Below are positions 17,454-26,756 of a stretch of DNA of 45,098 bases, piece after piece. The DNA comes from CAKRJP01 sp963597615. GTDB lineage: Bacteria; Bacillota; Clostridia; Lachnospirales; Lachnospiraceae. The DNA lies in contig CAVBQS010000008.1 in assembly GCA_963597615.1 (NCBI GenBank), positions 1 to 45,098 of the forward strand. The letters are read 5' to 3'. The notes beneath the pieces were generated by a model. It saw only the letters and a list, made by a program, of their open reading frames with translations, searched no databases and was not told where the DNA came from. The position numbers and the translations under genes were made by a program. Each line of letters opens with the position of its first letter. Position 1 is the stretch's first letter.

Positions 17454-17872
17454 TTGCGTATCCACTCCTCTACTGTAATCTTCTCATGGGAGGAGCCTGG
17501 AAATTCCCAGCTATTTTTCTCCTCAAAATCTTTCAAAATATCCAAAGGAAATTTCACATCGAATGGATATCTGCGATTCCATTTACATAGGAGTATCCGG
17601 CAAATCTTCGGAAGATAGGTCTTAAAATCCCCATCTTCCACAAAGCAATAAGCCCCTTTTTCATCCGCTCCTTGGCTTAGATAATCCTCCGCCACCATAA
17701 GCTTTGGTGTAGGCTTGCATTCCGCAAACAAGTCTTCTGAATAAGTGGAAGCCCAGACCTGCTTTCCTTCCACATGTTCAGCAAGCCACTGCATCAGCAC
17801 ACGGTCCTTGCTGACCCTTCGATGATTGAAAAGGATTCCTCCCCCATCATCAATACACACAATAATATTCAT
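17450..17872 (-). CDS. Small conserved hypothetical protein
   Basis: A 140-residue cytosolic protein starting MNIIVCIDDGGGILFNHRR, with a later QVWASTYSEDLF and YLSQGADEKGAYCFVED. Similar Firmicute proteins are sometimes labelled ribonuclease Z, but the metallo-beta-lactamase motif HxHxDH is absent and the length is far too short, so I do not use that name. It has an AGGAG ribosome site. Its stop codon overlaps the nuclease start as ATGA, so the two are translationally coupled, which hints at a shared process. Function unknown. Confidence 0.75.
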   Translation of the reverse strand: MNIIVCIDDGGGILFNHRRVSKDRVLMQWLAEHVEGKQVWASTYSEDLFAECKPTPKLMVAEDYLSQGADEKGAYCFVEDGDFKTYLPKICRILLCKWNRRYPFDVKFPLDILKDFEEKNSWEFPGSSHEKITVEEWIRK

Positions 17873-17933
17873 AAATCTCCTCTCTTAAAACAGTTTAAAC
17901 CCTCGTCACATACTTGCTTTCATTATAACATAA

Positions 17934-17978
17934 AAAACCTCTCTCAGAATCTTTTTCCCAGACTCTAAGAGAGGTTTT
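17934..17978 (-). terminator. Terminator after the signalling operon
   Basis: AAAACCTCTCT (17934-17944) pairs with AGAGAGGTTTT (17968-17978). The inner AGAATCT/AGACTCT stem has one mismatch. It lies just after the diguanylate cyclase stop, and a run of A on the left gives a U-tract in the minus-strand transcript. Confidence 0.82.
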
Positions 17979-17988
17979 CACTTGGTTT

Positions 17989-18825
17989 TTATTTCTTTTT
18001 TCGCTTGTCAATATACATGGCCTGGTCCGCTTCTAAAATGGCCTTTTCTAAGTCTTCCAGTCTCTCTGCCACGGCCATGCCGTAGGCCGCTCCAATGGAA
18101 ATATTCTGCAACTGAATCTTTTCTTCTACCTGACGGATCCGCTTTACAATTTGCTCTCCTTTCCTCTCATCGCACTCCTGCAACAAAAGCAAAAATTCAT
18201 CTCCTCCGAAGCGAATCAATTGGTCGGTCTCCCTTAAATGGGATTGAATATTATTGACGATGGTCTTTATAAGAATATCTCCTTCTTTATGACCGAAGTT
18301 ATCATTGTAAAATTTCAAATGATTAATATCGATCATGACTGCTACCACCGGATACTGGAGATTCTCTTTGTATTTTCCCGACTCATAGTAGGACCGGTTG
18401 TAGGTCTGGGTCATTTCATCGGTGACACTGTACTTTTCCATCTTCTTACACAGGCGCATTAAATCCGTAACATCTTTTACAATTCCTGTAATTCCAAGTA
18501 GCTTTCCATTCTCATCCATCACAGGAGTTTTCTTAATCTCGTAGAAGAAGGTGCCCTGAGGAAATTTCATTTCTTGCACGTATTTAATAGGCTCCTTTGT
18601 TCGAACAATCTCCATATCCTCCTGGTAGAATTTTTCTCCCAACTCCTTGTCCGGCTGCACCTCTTTATCAGTTTTTCCATAGATGGAAACCTGTTCTTCT
18701 CCCTCCCCTGTTAGCATCTGGCAAGTATGGGTAGCCAAAACATAGCGTCCCTGGGTGTCCTTAAAAAATATATTCTCATCTACTGCATTGATCACAGATT
18801 GTAATTTCACATCATCCAATTCCAT
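17989..18825 (-). CDS. PAS-GGDEF diguanylate cyclase
   Basis: A 278-residue cytosolic protein: a PAS domain (about residues 10-120, VDENIFFKDTQGRYVLA to GITGIVKDVTDL) followed by a GGDEF domain (about 130-275). The catalytic GGDEF motif is intact at about 207-211, and the inhibitory I-site RETD lies five residues before it, so c-di-GMP synthesis with product inhibition is expected. I chose the ATG at 18825, preceded by a perfect AAAGGAGGG site; a longer frame would overlap the upstream gene. It is the last gene of a four-gene operon with a kinase/regulator pair and a propeller sensor. Confidence 0.9.
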   Translation of the reverse strand: MELDDVKLQSVINAVDENIFFKDTQGRYVLATHTCQMLTGEGEEQVSIYGKTDKEVQPDKELGEKFYQEDMEIVRTKEPIKYVQEMKFPQGTFFYEIKKTPVMDENGKLLGITGIVKDVTDLMRLCKKMEKYSVTDEMTQTYNRSYYESGKYKENLQYPVVAVMIDINHLKFYNDNFGHKEGDILIKTIVNNIQSHLRETDQLIRFGGDEFLLLLQECDERKGEQIVKRIRQVEEKIQLQNISIGAAYGMAVAERLEDLEKAILEADQAMYIDKRKKK

Positions 18826-18841
18826 GACGCACCCTCCTTTG

Positions 18842-21682
18842 TCATAGCATCTTAACTTTGCCTTCAATAAATTTTGCCTCTGCATGCTTTTCATCCAGGC
18901 ATCTCATTTTGTCGCAGCGAGCAATCAACTCATCAATATGTTCTTTTCCCACCGCATTGTTATAAATCCCTCCGGCTGAAAAAGATAAGGGAAGTCCTAC
19001 TTTTTCTCCCTCTTCTTGAAAAGCATTTTTCAGATTATAAATATAGTTTTCTAACTGGATAGGTTCCATAAACCAGAAGTAAAAACTATTCTCTGACACC
19101 CGGTAAATGTCTACCTTCTCCTGGGTGTGGTTGGCAATCACCATTACCCCTTTTCGATAGATCTCATCTGTAAAAAAGACCCCGTATTTCCTCTTAAAAT
19201 ATTCCACATGATTAATGCTTATGGATACCAGGGCATACATTTTTTTCATATCGATTTGATCTTTTTCTTTTTCAAAACGATTCCTGTTAAAGGCCCCGGT
19301 TACCAAATCCTTAAAAGTCAATTCTGTCATTTCCTGCTCTTTTGTCTGCAAATAATCCAGCTGATATTGTTTCTTCAACCGCTTATCTCTTACATAAACA
19401 AAGAAAATAGTAATTAATACAAAAGCCCCAATTCCCAGAATCACTAGCAAAAGCTGCACTTCCTTTTGCTCTGTAAATTTATAATCCTTCTGAAAAGTCA
19501 GGGTCAATTCTGCTACTGCCTCCTGGAGATTTTCATCGTACAGTTTATAAGTATAGGTATAAGTTCCGCCTTCTAGATTGGTATAGCTGATATCAGTGGC
19601 TGTCAAATCATCTACAAGAATCTCTTTATCATCCACACCTTCCAGGCAATAGCCTCCATAGAAATTTCTGTAGATGTAATTAATGACTCCCACGTCTATG
19701 CTGACACGCTTTGCATCTGAAGATATTTCCATCTTCTTTTGATCCACATCAAGGCTCTCTCCATCTTCCTCTAAGGTATTGATATACAAGTGTACCGGAG
19801 TTTCTGTAACTTCACTATTTACATTGATAGAAGCAAGGCCACTTGTTCCACACATATAAAGCACATCATCCTGCAAACTATTTCTGGCATTGGCTGTAAA
19901 ATCAATGGGCAGGCCATTCTTTTTGCTAAGATAAATGTAGGATGCGTTTTCTTTTAAAAGATCCTCTTCTTTTATTTTGAAGAATCCATTTCCTGCCAAA
20001 ATCACAGCATTTCCATCCTCTGTCAGTATAAGATCCAAACTATTGGAAGCTGAAATTCCTGTGGCACACTGGATTTTTCCATCCTCCTGCACAAAGCAAA
20101 GGCCTTCTCCTGTCACCATCCAGACTCCTTTCAAATTCACAGAAGGGACCACCTTCAAGACTACATCAGACAAGAGCCCTTTTTGCTTGGTATAGGTCTT
20201 ACTTACTTTTCCATCCTTAATTTCATAAACGCCGTATCCATCGGTAGATACATAGACTTTTCCGTCATAGCCTTCTCTAATATCCAGAATTCTGGTTTCA
20301 TTTAATATGCTGTTATCGGTATATTTAGTAATCCTCCCCTGAGAATCTCTTAGGTAAATTCCCTCCTCTGTGCCAATGAGGACCTCCCCATTTTTTCTTT
20401 CCCAGATACAACGGGTTTTGTTCGTTCCCAAATCACTATTTTCTGTATGAATACTGGCGATGCTTCCCGCAGCGTCCATAAATCTTAAGCCGTTTTCATG
20501 GCTAACCACCCAGATTCTTCCCGAATCGTCTAACAGAAGTTGTCGGATTCGCAGCCCCTTACAGGCCTCTGTCAGAGCGTCTTCCACTTGGTTTTTCCCT
20601 TCAAAACAGTAAAGACCATCCTCACATCCTACGTAAATCTTGTTTCCATAAGCTTGTATGGAATTTACCGTCTGATGGATTCCCCAGTAAGCTCCCATAT
20701 CAGAAAAATAATTTTGATACAGATGTAAAATGCCCTGTCTGGAGGATACAAACCAAAAGCTTCCCTGGTAATCTACGCAGCCTCCCTCCACAGAGCTCTC
20801 AATTGCGGAACTTATTTTTGTGATTGTATCATCCTGCAAAATTCCAATTCCACTGTCGCTGCAAACCCAATAGGTTTCATTGTCTAAGACGTAAATATCA
20901 TTAAAGGATGAAAGCCCATTACCCGCTATTTTCTTTAAGACCTTTCCCTCTGTGGAAACCTTTAACAAGCTATTTTCAGAGGTTCCTATATAAAACTCCT
21001 CTTTATTGATGGAGAAGAAACACCGAGGGGTGCCACTGGCCTCAGACTCCAACTGCAGCTTCCTAGTCTGATCTTTTTGTATAGAAAATACTTCCCCTGT
21101 TTTCATAATAGCAATGATATTTCCCTGGGAAATTTCTCCAATATCCCGCACTGCCAAATTGGAACAATCTGCGTATTTTTTCACCTTACAATCATTCTCT
21201 GTATCAATGGAAAACAAACCAGACTTTGTCCCTACCCAGACGGTATCCTTTTGATCTACATACAGGGAATTAATCACCGATATGCCCTGATCTTCACTTT
21301 CAATTTTAACTTCTTCAAAATCTTTTCCATCAAAGCGATAAACTCCGTCCCCATTGGTTCCAATCCAAAAATTCCCCTTGGAATCCTGGGTCAGATCATT
21401 TACCGGAAGAGACCTGCCATACATCAAATATTTTTTAAAGTCCGTGCCATCATATCGATACAAGCCTGTATAGCTTCCAAACCAAAGGAAGCCATCGGTA
21501 TCTGAATAGACACAATTGGCAGTGGTTCCATCTAATCCATTTTCTGAATCATAAGTTTCAGAAAGATAATCCCGCTCGTATTTTTCCGTTATATCACTAG
21601 CCGCATAGACCTTCCCTTCCTGCAAATAAGCAGCAAGGAATAATATAAAAACCAATACGATTCTTTTTATATGTCTTCTCAT
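18842..21682 (-). CDS. Two-component-type propeller sensor with degenerate GGDEF domain
   Basis: A 946-residue membrane sensor. After a signal/anchor helix (about residues 5-22) come many Reg_prop beta-propeller repeats (for example GFLWFGSYTGLYRYDG, GNFWIGTNGDGVYRFDG and TVWVGTKSGLFSID), then a Y_Y_Y domain, a membrane helix (about 742-764) and a C-terminal GGDEF-like domain (about 787-946). The GGDEF signature is replaced by VSENS in the sequence YRVSENSFYFWF, so the domain is probably inactive for c-di-GMP synthesis and may bind nucleotide or dimerise. I chose the ATG at 21682 with GAGGAAGG upstream, not the TTG at 21700. The extracellular propellers of this family often sense carbohydrates, but the ligand here is unknown. 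Confidence 0.88.
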   Translation of the reverse strand: MRRHIKRIVLVFILFLAAYLQEGKVYAASDITEKYERDYLSETYDSENGLDGTTANCVYSDTDGFLWFGSYTGLYRYDGTDFKKYLMYGRSLPVNDLTQDSKGNFWIGTNGDGVYRFDGKDFEEVKIESEDQGISVINSLYVDQKDTVWVGTKSGLFSIDTENDCKVKKYADCSNLAVRDIGEISQGNIIAIMKTGEVFSIQKDQTRKLQLESEASGTPRCFFSINKEEFYIGTSENSLLKVSTEGKVLKKIAGNGLSSFNDIYVLDNETYWVCSDSGIGILQDDTITKISSAIESSVEGGCVDYQGSFWFVSSRQGILHLYQNYFSDMGAYWGIHQTVNSIQAYGNKIYVGCEDGLYCFEGKNQVEDALTEACKGLRIRQLLLDDSGRIWVVSHENGLRFMDAAGSIASIHTENSDLGTNKTRCIWERKNGEVLIGTEEGIYLRDSQGRITKYTDNSILNETRILDIREGYDGKVYVSTDGYGVYEIKDGKVSKTYTKQKGLLSDVVLKVVPSVNLKGVWMVTGEGLCFVQEDGKIQCATGISASNSLDLILTEDGNAVILAGNGFFKIKEEDLLKENASYIYLSKKNGLPIDFTANARNSLQDDVLYMCGTSGLASINVNSEVTETPVHLYINTLEEDGESLDVDQKKMEISSDAKRVSIDVGVINYIYRNFYGGYCLEGVDDKEILVDDLTATDISYTNLEGGTYTYTYKLYDENLQEAVAELTLTFQKDYKFTEQKEVQLLLVILGIGAFVLITIFFVYVRDKRLKKQYQLDYLQTKEQEMTELTFKDLVTGAFNRNRFEKEKDQIDMKKMYALVSISINHVEYFKRKYGVFFTDEIYRKGVMVIANHTQEKVDIYRVSENSFYFWFMEPIQLENYIYNLKNAFQEEGEKVGLPLSFSAGGIYNNAVGKEHIDELIARCDKMRCLDEKHAEAKFIEGKVKML

Positions 21683-21706
21683 GATTCCTTCCTCTGCCAA
21701 ATCAAC

Positions 21707-22987
21707 CTATTCTCTTCCAAATAAAATAGCCAACTGAAAAGTTCCTTCCTCCTGGATTACAGATACATAGCCTCCATATTTTTCAGCACATTCCTGTATA
21801 CTGGTCATTCCGATTCCATGTTCTATGGGATTTTTCTTTGTAGTGCTTAAGGACCCTTTCTTCTCACCTGCTTCCACAGTATTCTTTACATAAATCAAAA
21901 TATCATTAAGGTTTTTCCCTGCTTTAATATTAATGCGACGAGAGCCCTGATCTATTTTCTCACAAGCCTCTATGGCATTCATAATGGCATTGCTAAAGAT
22001 TACAGCAACATCTTCTTCCTCCATAAAATTAAGACAGCCTTCAGAAATTACTGCATCAAAGCTAATATCCCTTGCCTTCGCCTTCAGCTGTCCATCAAAT
22101 AAAAGCATGTCTAAGGAGGTCATTCCTGTATGATAAAATTTATTTGCCTGGTTCAACTTTTCTTTCATGGAATTCCAGGAGTCAGTCTTTGGCTCCTGCT
22201 GCCTTGGACCTTCAGACTCCATAATCATGAGTTTATTTTTCATATCATGGTACATCTTTCGAATCTGAAGGTGCTCTTCCTCCATATTCAGGTAGTATTC
22301 ATAAGCATTCATATTCATCTCAGACCGCCTGCTTTTCTCGGTTCGTTCTTTAATACGAAAGACGATTATATACAGAAATCCGTAATTAATTGCAATTTCC
22401 AATAGTAATAGAATTTTTCCATAAACATATGTATCGAAAAGCCCTTCTCCCAAACCAATATAAAACCAGGCCATGCCGCAAACTTCCTTACCTACTAGCA
22501 GATACATAAGAACCCTTCGAAAGGCCTCGAAGGATTTATCCATATACCGAAAGAAAATCATCATCTGCTGGGCAAAAGCCATTGCCACAGAGCAGCCAAG
22601 CTGTATTTCAAAAGTGATTTTTCCACTAGCTTGCAAGTCTACATAATTCAGTATGTAGCACAAAAATATAACCAAAAGCTCTGTAGCTCCAAGGACCGCC
22701 AGGCTAAAGGTTCCATGAATAAAATTGGCCAGGTGGTCTTCTTTTCGCCTGCCATACTGCCATAAAATTGCAAAAAACTCTGCTACCAAACAGACAATCA
22801 GATAGACATGAAGAAAAGCCACACTAAGGGTAACCGCCAAAACCAGGGCTAGAACATAGAGGGTTTTCTTTGCCTTCCAGTTTTCTATGATCTCCTGGGC
22901 CTTTTCTCTTCCATTGACAATAAGAAAGACTCCCAGCATATTTAATCCGAAAGAGAAAAAAGCTATTAAAAGGTTAATGAGACTCAT
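21707..22987 (-). CDS. GHKL sensor histidine kinase, AgrC/NatK-like
   Basis: A 426-residue kinase with about six N-terminal membrane helices (residues about 5-210), a dimerisation helix with the phosphoacceptor His247 in RKMYHDMKNKLMIM, and a GHKL ATPase domain with the N-box FSNAIMNAIEA and the G-box HGIGMTSIQECAEKYGG. This is the architecture of quorum- or peptide-sensing AgrC-type kinases. The ATG at 22987 overlaps the regulator stop codon as ATGA and has a GGAG site, so I prefer it to a TTG at 23002. It signals to the LytTR regulator encoded immediately upstream. No autoinducer peptide gene is visible nearby. Confidence 0.9.
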   Translation of the reverse strand: MSLINLLIAFFSFGLNMLGVFLIVNGREKAQEIIENWKAKKTLYVLALVLAVTLSVAFLHVYLIVCLVAEFFAILWQYGRRKEDHLANFIHGTFSLAVLGATELLVIFLCYILNYVDLQASGKITFEIQLGCSVAMAFAQQMMIFFRYMDKSFEAFRRVLMYLLVGKEVCGMAWFYIGLGEGLFDTYVYGKILLLLEIAINYGFLYIIVFRIKERTEKSRRSEMNMNAYEYYLNMEEEHLQIRKMYHDMKNKLMIMESEGPRQQEPKTDSWNSMKEKLNQANKFYHTGMTSLDMLLFDGQLKAKARDISFDAVISEGCLNFMEEEDVAVIFSNAIMNAIEACEKIDQGSRRINIKAGKNLNDILIYVKNTVEAGEKKGSLSTTKKNPIEHGIGMTSIQECAEKYGGYVSVIQEEGTFQLAILFGRE

Positions 22988-23688
22988 AAAATCTTGCTCC
23001 AAAAGGCAATATATTCTTCTTTAAATTCATTTAACCGATATTTGCTAATGGGCACTTCATATCCTCCCTCAAGAGTAATTTGCTGGGAATTGTATTTTCT
23101 GATCTTTTCCATGTTAATGATGTAACTTCTATGAACCTGAAAGAAATGCCGATTCTCCAAAAGGTCTGTCAGATACTTCATGGTGCCTCGCCAGCGATAG
23201 GTTTGGTCTTTGCAATAGATCCATATTTTGTCCCGCATTCCCTCGATGTAGATAATATCAGCATACTTAATGTGGAAAATTTCATTCTGAAACTGAAAGG
23301 TCAGCACATCCTGCTTTTCCTTAAATTTTCCGTCGATGGCATCTAAAGTTTCCCAAAGTTCTTGCTCCTTCACCGGTTTTACCAGGTAACGAAAAGCATC
23401 CACCTTAAAGCTTTCAAAAACAAATTCGCTGTAGGCTGTCATAAACACAATCAGCATCTTCTTGTTCTGCTCTCGAATCAGCTTGGCCACTTCCATGCCA
23501 TTTTTCCCCGGCATATCCACATCCAGGAAAAGCACATCTATGGTACCCAGATTCTCTTTCAAGACTTCTTCTCCACTGTAAAACACCTGGATCTGAAAAT
23601 CCGTATTTTGACAGGAATAGTAGTTTTCAATTTTATTCTTTATGAGATCACATATCTTCTTTTCATCATCACAAATTGCAATTCTCAT
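22984..23688 (-). CDS. LytTR-family response regulator
   Basis: A 234-residue regulator. The receiver domain (about 1-115) has CDDEK, the phosphoacceptor Asp56 in VLFLDVDMPGKNG, the Thr of FMTAYSEF and Lys104. The LytTR DNA-binding domain (about 130-230) shows the family text FQVHRSYIINMEKI. It probably binds paired imperfect repeats upstream of target promoters, perhaps including its own operon. It is the first gene of the operon and is coupled to the kinase by a four-base overlap. Confidence 0.92.
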   Translation of the reverse strand: MRIAICDDEKKICDLIKNKIENYYSCQNTDFQIQVFYSGEEVLKENLGTIDVLFLDVDMPGKNGMEVAKLIREQNKKMLIVFMTAYSEFVFESFKVDAFRYLVKPVKEQELWETLDAIDGKFKEKQDVLTFQFQNEIFHIKYADIIYIEGMRDKIWIYCKDQTYRWRGTMKYLTDLLENRHFFQVHRSYIINMEKIRKYNSQQITLEGGYEVPISKYRLNEFKEEYIAFWSKIL

Positions 23689-23796
23689 AAACGCGCCTCC
23701 AACCGCAATTTAATTATATCAGATAAGTATTTTTCAAAAAATCACCACAGGTCAAATAGCCAAATTCACAGGCTAAATAGATGATTTTATTACACA

Positions 23797-23830
23797 AAAA
23801 TACCCCGAAGGACAAGCGCGTCCCCCAGGG
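23797..23830 (-). terminator. Possible terminator after the flavodiiron protein gene
   Basis: On the minus strand an imperfect GC-rich stem around 23803-23830 (GGAC pairing with GTCC, CCC with GGG, and internal mismatches) is followed by TATTTTTGTG. It lies 15 bases past the fprA stop. The mismatches make this a moderate call. Confidence 0.4.
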
Positions 23831-23844
23831 ATTCTTTCCTGTGT

Positions 23845-25002
23845 CTATTTACACAACTCTTCAGCCATTTGGTCTAGCTCTTCCAGGTTCTGGGCACTGA
23901 CAGAAGACATAATCTTAACACTGGTATCCAACCAGCTAATATTCTTGCTCTTCTCAAACTCTGCCTTAATAACTCTGGAAGCCGTAGGAGCCCAGCTACC
24001 GTTCTCAATAATACCAAGGGTACGATTCTGATAATTTCTCTCTGTCAGGTGATCGATAAATGTCTTCATAAATGGGAACACATCTCCGTTGTAGGTAATG
24101 GTAGCCAGTACCAGTTTGCCATAGCGGAAGGCATCCTCTACAGCCTCTGCCATATCATCCCTTGCAAGATCAAATACAGAAACCTTTGGACATCCCTTGG
24201 AAATAAGCTTGGCTGCCAAAAGCTCTACTGCCTTTTTTGTATTTCCATAAACAGAAGAGTAGGCAATCACAACACCCTCACTCTCCACCTTATAGGAGGA
24301 CCAGATATCATACTTTTCAATATAATGGCCCAGATTCTCAGTAAGAATCGGTCCGTGAAGCGGACAGATGGTCTGAATATCCAAAGTAGCAGCAACCTTC
24401 AAAAGATTCTGTACTTGTGGTCCATACTTTCCAACAATACCGATGTAGTAGCGGCGAGCTTCACAGTCCCAGTCTTCCTCCACATCCAGGGCACCAAACT
24501 TACCAAAGCCATCAGCGGAGAACAAAACCTTATCGGTGCTATCATAAGTTACCATAACCTCCGGCCAGTGGACCATAGGTGCAAAAACAAAAGTCAGCAC
24601 ATGTTTTCCTAAGGTCAGACTATCCCCATTGGCAACCACAAGCTTGCGGTCTCCCAGATCCATGCTTCTAAAGAAATTACCCATCATAGTAAAAGTCTTA
24701 GCATTGGCAACTACCGTCACCTCTGGATAAGCATTTACAAAATTCTCAATATTGGCCGCATGGTCCGGCTCCATATGCTGCACCACCAAGTAATCCGGCT
24801 TGGCACCGGCAAGCACCTCTTCCACATTCTTAAGCCATTCCTCTGTAAAATTGCCATCCACCGTATCCATAACAGCAATCTTCTCGTCCATAATCACATA
24901 AGAATTATAAGACATTCCATTAGGCACCACATACTGCCCCTCAAACAAGTCTACCTGGTGATCATTCACACCAACATAAAAAATATCATTACCCACTTTC
25001 AT
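23845..25002 (-). CDS. fprA: Flavodiiron protein (A-type flavoprotein)
   Basis: A 385-residue cytosolic protein that reduces oxygen to water, or nitric oxide to nitrous oxide, protecting an anaerobe. The metallo-beta-lactamase-like domain carries the diiron ligands His76, Glu78, Asp80, His81 (HMEPDH), His145, Asp164 and His216 (PLHGPI). The flavodoxin domain begins near residue 243 with the FMN loop SSVYGNTKKA. No rubredoxin or flavin reductase domain is fused, so an external rubredoxin or similar donor is needed. I chose the ATG at 25002, with AGGAGG ten bases upstream; the longer frame from 25041 has no such site. It is probably monocistronic, with its promoter at 25096-25122. Confidence 0.95.
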   Translation of the reverse strand: MKVGNDIFYVGVNDHQVDLFEGQYVVPNGMSYNSYVIMDEKIAVMDTVDGNFTEEWLKNVEEVLAGAKPDYLVVQHMEPDHAANIENFVNAYPEVTVVANAKTFTMMGNFFRSMDLGDRKLVVANGDSLTLGKHVLTFVFAPMVHWPEVMVTYDSTDKVLFSADGFGKFGALDVEEDWDCEARRYYIGIVGKYGPQVQNLLKVAATLDIQTICPLHGPILTENLGHYIEKYDIWSSYKVESEGVVIAYSSVYGNTKKAVELLAAKLISKGCPKVSVFDLARDDMAEAVEDAFRYGKLVLATITYNGDVFPFMKTFIDHLTERNYQNRTLGIIENGSWAPTASRVIKAEFEKSKNISWLDTSVKIMSSVSAQNLEELDQMAEELCK

Positions 25003-25095
25003 ACAAACGAAACCTCCTATCCAATCCACATGCCACAACAAACTCTTTCAGTCACATTCAAAAGATTGCGAGCATCCAAGTTTTTATTTCTCTAC

Positions 25096-25122
25096 ATTCT
25101 AACACAAAACATAACAATACAA
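25096..25122 (-). promoter_or_regulatory. Promoter candidate for fprA
   Basis: On the minus strand TTGTAT (25122-25117) and TAGAAT (25101-25096) are spaced by 15 bases, with TGTGT just before the -10. This gives a leader of about 85-90 bases. Confidence 0.45.
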
Positions 25123-25180
25123 TACCCTATATCAAAGAAACTCTTTTCCTAGGGGCCTCAAACCGTCCCATTTTTTCGTA

Positions 25181-25268
25181 TTGTTTTTTGGATTTGGAAG
25201 CACGTGGCTTTGGGCTGAGAAGACCTCCTGTCTTCTCGGCCCACCCACGATACACTCCCAAAAAACAA
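25181..25268. repeat. Long imperfect hairpin, element D
   Basis: TTGTTTTTTGG (25181-25191) pairs perfectly with CCAAAAAACAA (25258-25268). At the tip GGGCTGAGAAGAC (25212-25224) pairs with GTCTTCTCGGCCC (25230-25242), allowing one wobble, around a five-base loop. The middle pairs only in part (CGTGG with CCACG). It lies in the 318-bp gap between the citrate transporter and fprA, next to a separate terminator, and no coding frame here has support. It does not share the core of elements A and B. Confidence 0.6.
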
Positions 25269-25269
25269 C

Positions 25270-25305
25270 AAAAAAAAAGAGATCGGTTCACCCCAACCGA
25301 TCTCT
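25270..25305 (-). terminator. Terminator after the citrate transporter gene
   Basis: AGAGATCGGTT (25278-25288) pairs perfectly with AACCGATCTCT (25295-25305) around six bases, followed on the minus strand by a run of T residues (25277-25270). Confidence 0.9.
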
Positions 25306-25359
25306 TCTCATTAAAAACTTTACGAGGAATAACAATTTTTATGATAACTATAATAAACT

Positions 25360-26712
25360 CTAAATGGTAATAACCCCTAATAACAAGCCTGAGATCAAGC
25401 AAATAATACTAACACCCCAGATCCAGAAGAAGGAATTCTTAATATGATCCTTAATCTCAACTCCTGCAAGACCAATTCCAAGGAAGGTTGCAGGTACAAC
25501 CGGGCTGATAAATGTTGCACAGTTACGGCATACAACCATAACAACGGCAATGTGTGCAGCCGGAACTCCAAACTCTTCTGCAATGCTGATGATAATTGGC
25601 ATCAAACCGAAGAAGAAGGAATCTGTATCGAATAACAATGTAAGTGGTACAGAAAGTACTCCGATAATGATTGGAAGGAATTTTCCCATTGAATGAGGAA
25701 TCAATCCAGCTAACAAGGTAGCCATCTGCATCATAATCTCAGACTGCTCCATTACTCCTAAGAAAACTCCGGCACACAAAATTGTGGAAGCCATGGTAAT
25801 GGCAGGGCCTGCATGAGACTTAATAATCTTGCCCTGAAGTTTCGCTCCTGGGTAGTTAACAAACAATGCGATAACGCAGCCAATCATAAATACAAAGTAA
25901 GCAGGTACGTCTACAACGATCAGACATGCAATTACAGCCAATGTAAGGATTACGTTGAAGATGAAGTTCTTTGGTCTTAAAAGATCACTCTCTTTTGATC
26001 CAGTCTCTTCTGCTTCTTCTGTCATCTCAAGAGCTGCCTTTTTCATTACTTCTTCAGTTCCGGCACCTCTGCGCTTCTCAACATTTCCCCAGAAAAAGGC
26101 AGTTGCAAGAGCAATCACAATACCAACAATCTGCATTGGAAGAATCTTTAACCATAATTCATTTGGCTCTACTCCAAGAACTGTAGCAGCTCTCATGGTT
26201 GGTCCGCCCCAAGGCAAAAGGTTCATAACACCCATAGCAGATACACAGATCAACATCAGGGTAGTAGGTCTCATACCAAGTCTCTTGTAGACCGGAAGCA
26301 TTGCTGGAACTGTGATCAGGAAGGTGGCAGCACCTGCACCATCCAAATGTGCGATCATAGCGATAATACAAGTCATCATAGCAACGCCCACAACGTTACT
26401 TCCAACTTTCTTCATAAGTTTTCCGATGATCTTGTCAAACATTCCCGCATCAGTCATAACACCGAAGAATAGCAGCGAGAAAATAAACAAGGCAGCTGTT
26501 CCGTGAACACCTTCTACACCGGCCTGGATGAAATCACCCATCTCACTAATTGTAAATGTTTTTGTTACCACGAGAATAGCTGTGGTCACTGTTGATACAC
26601 CGACGAAAGCCAGTGCTGGAACTGTTACGTTCCGAAGAAGCAGAACAATAATTGATATAACTGTTGCAAATCCAAGAATCGCAAGCATTGTGTCATTCAT
26701 TTCTTCTTCCAT
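25360..26712 (-). CDS. CitMHS-family citrate transporter
   Basis: A 450-residue polytopic membrane protein with about eleven to twelve helices. The conserved blocks of the CitMHS family are visible: AHLDGAGAATFLITVPAMLPVYKRL, the MGVMNLLPWGGPTMRAA segment and the late SPVVPATFLGIGLAGVEI segment. Members import citrate, often as a metal complex, with protons. A role in feeding the citrate lyase at 1-1963 is likely but the genes are not adjacent. The start is uncertain between ATGs at 26712 and 26700; AAAGGA lies upstream of the first. A strong terminator-like hairpin precedes the gene inside its probable leader (26757-26809), which suggests attenuation. Confidence 0.85.
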   Translation of the reverse strand: MEEEMNDTMLAILGFATVISIIVLLLRNVTVPALAFVGVSTVTTAILVVTKTFTISEMGDFIQAGVEGVHGTAALFIFSLLFFGVMTDAGMFDKIIGKLMKKVGSNVVGVAMMTCIIAMIAHLDGAGAATFLITVPAMLPVYKRLGMRPTTLMLICVSAMGVMNLLPWGGPTMRAATVLGVEPNELWLKILPMQIVGIVIALATAFFWGNVEKRRGAGTEEVMKKAALEMTEEAEETGSKESDLLRPKNFIFNVILTLAVIACLIVVDVPAYFVFMIGCVIALFVNYPGAKLQGKIIKSHAGPAITMASTILCAGVFLGVMEQSEIMMQMATLLAGLIPHSMGKFLPIIIGVLSVPLTLLFDTDSFFFGLMPIIISIAEEFGVPAAHIAVVMVVCRNCATFISPVVPATFLGIGLAGVEIKDHIKNSFFWIWGVSIICLISGLLLGVITI

Positions 26713-26756
26713 CCTTTCCTTTGTTATTTTGTTTTCCCCTTGTTGCTTACAAGTAT

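Noticed and set aside
17450..17872. Ribonuclease Z annotation for the 140-residue protein
   Set aside because: The metallo-beta-lactamase HxHxDH motif is missing and the protein is less than half the required length.
25127..25402. A 91-residue minus-strand open frame between the transporter and fprA
   Set aside because: It spans a perfect terminator and a long hairpin and overlaps the transporter 3' end; nothing suggests translation.
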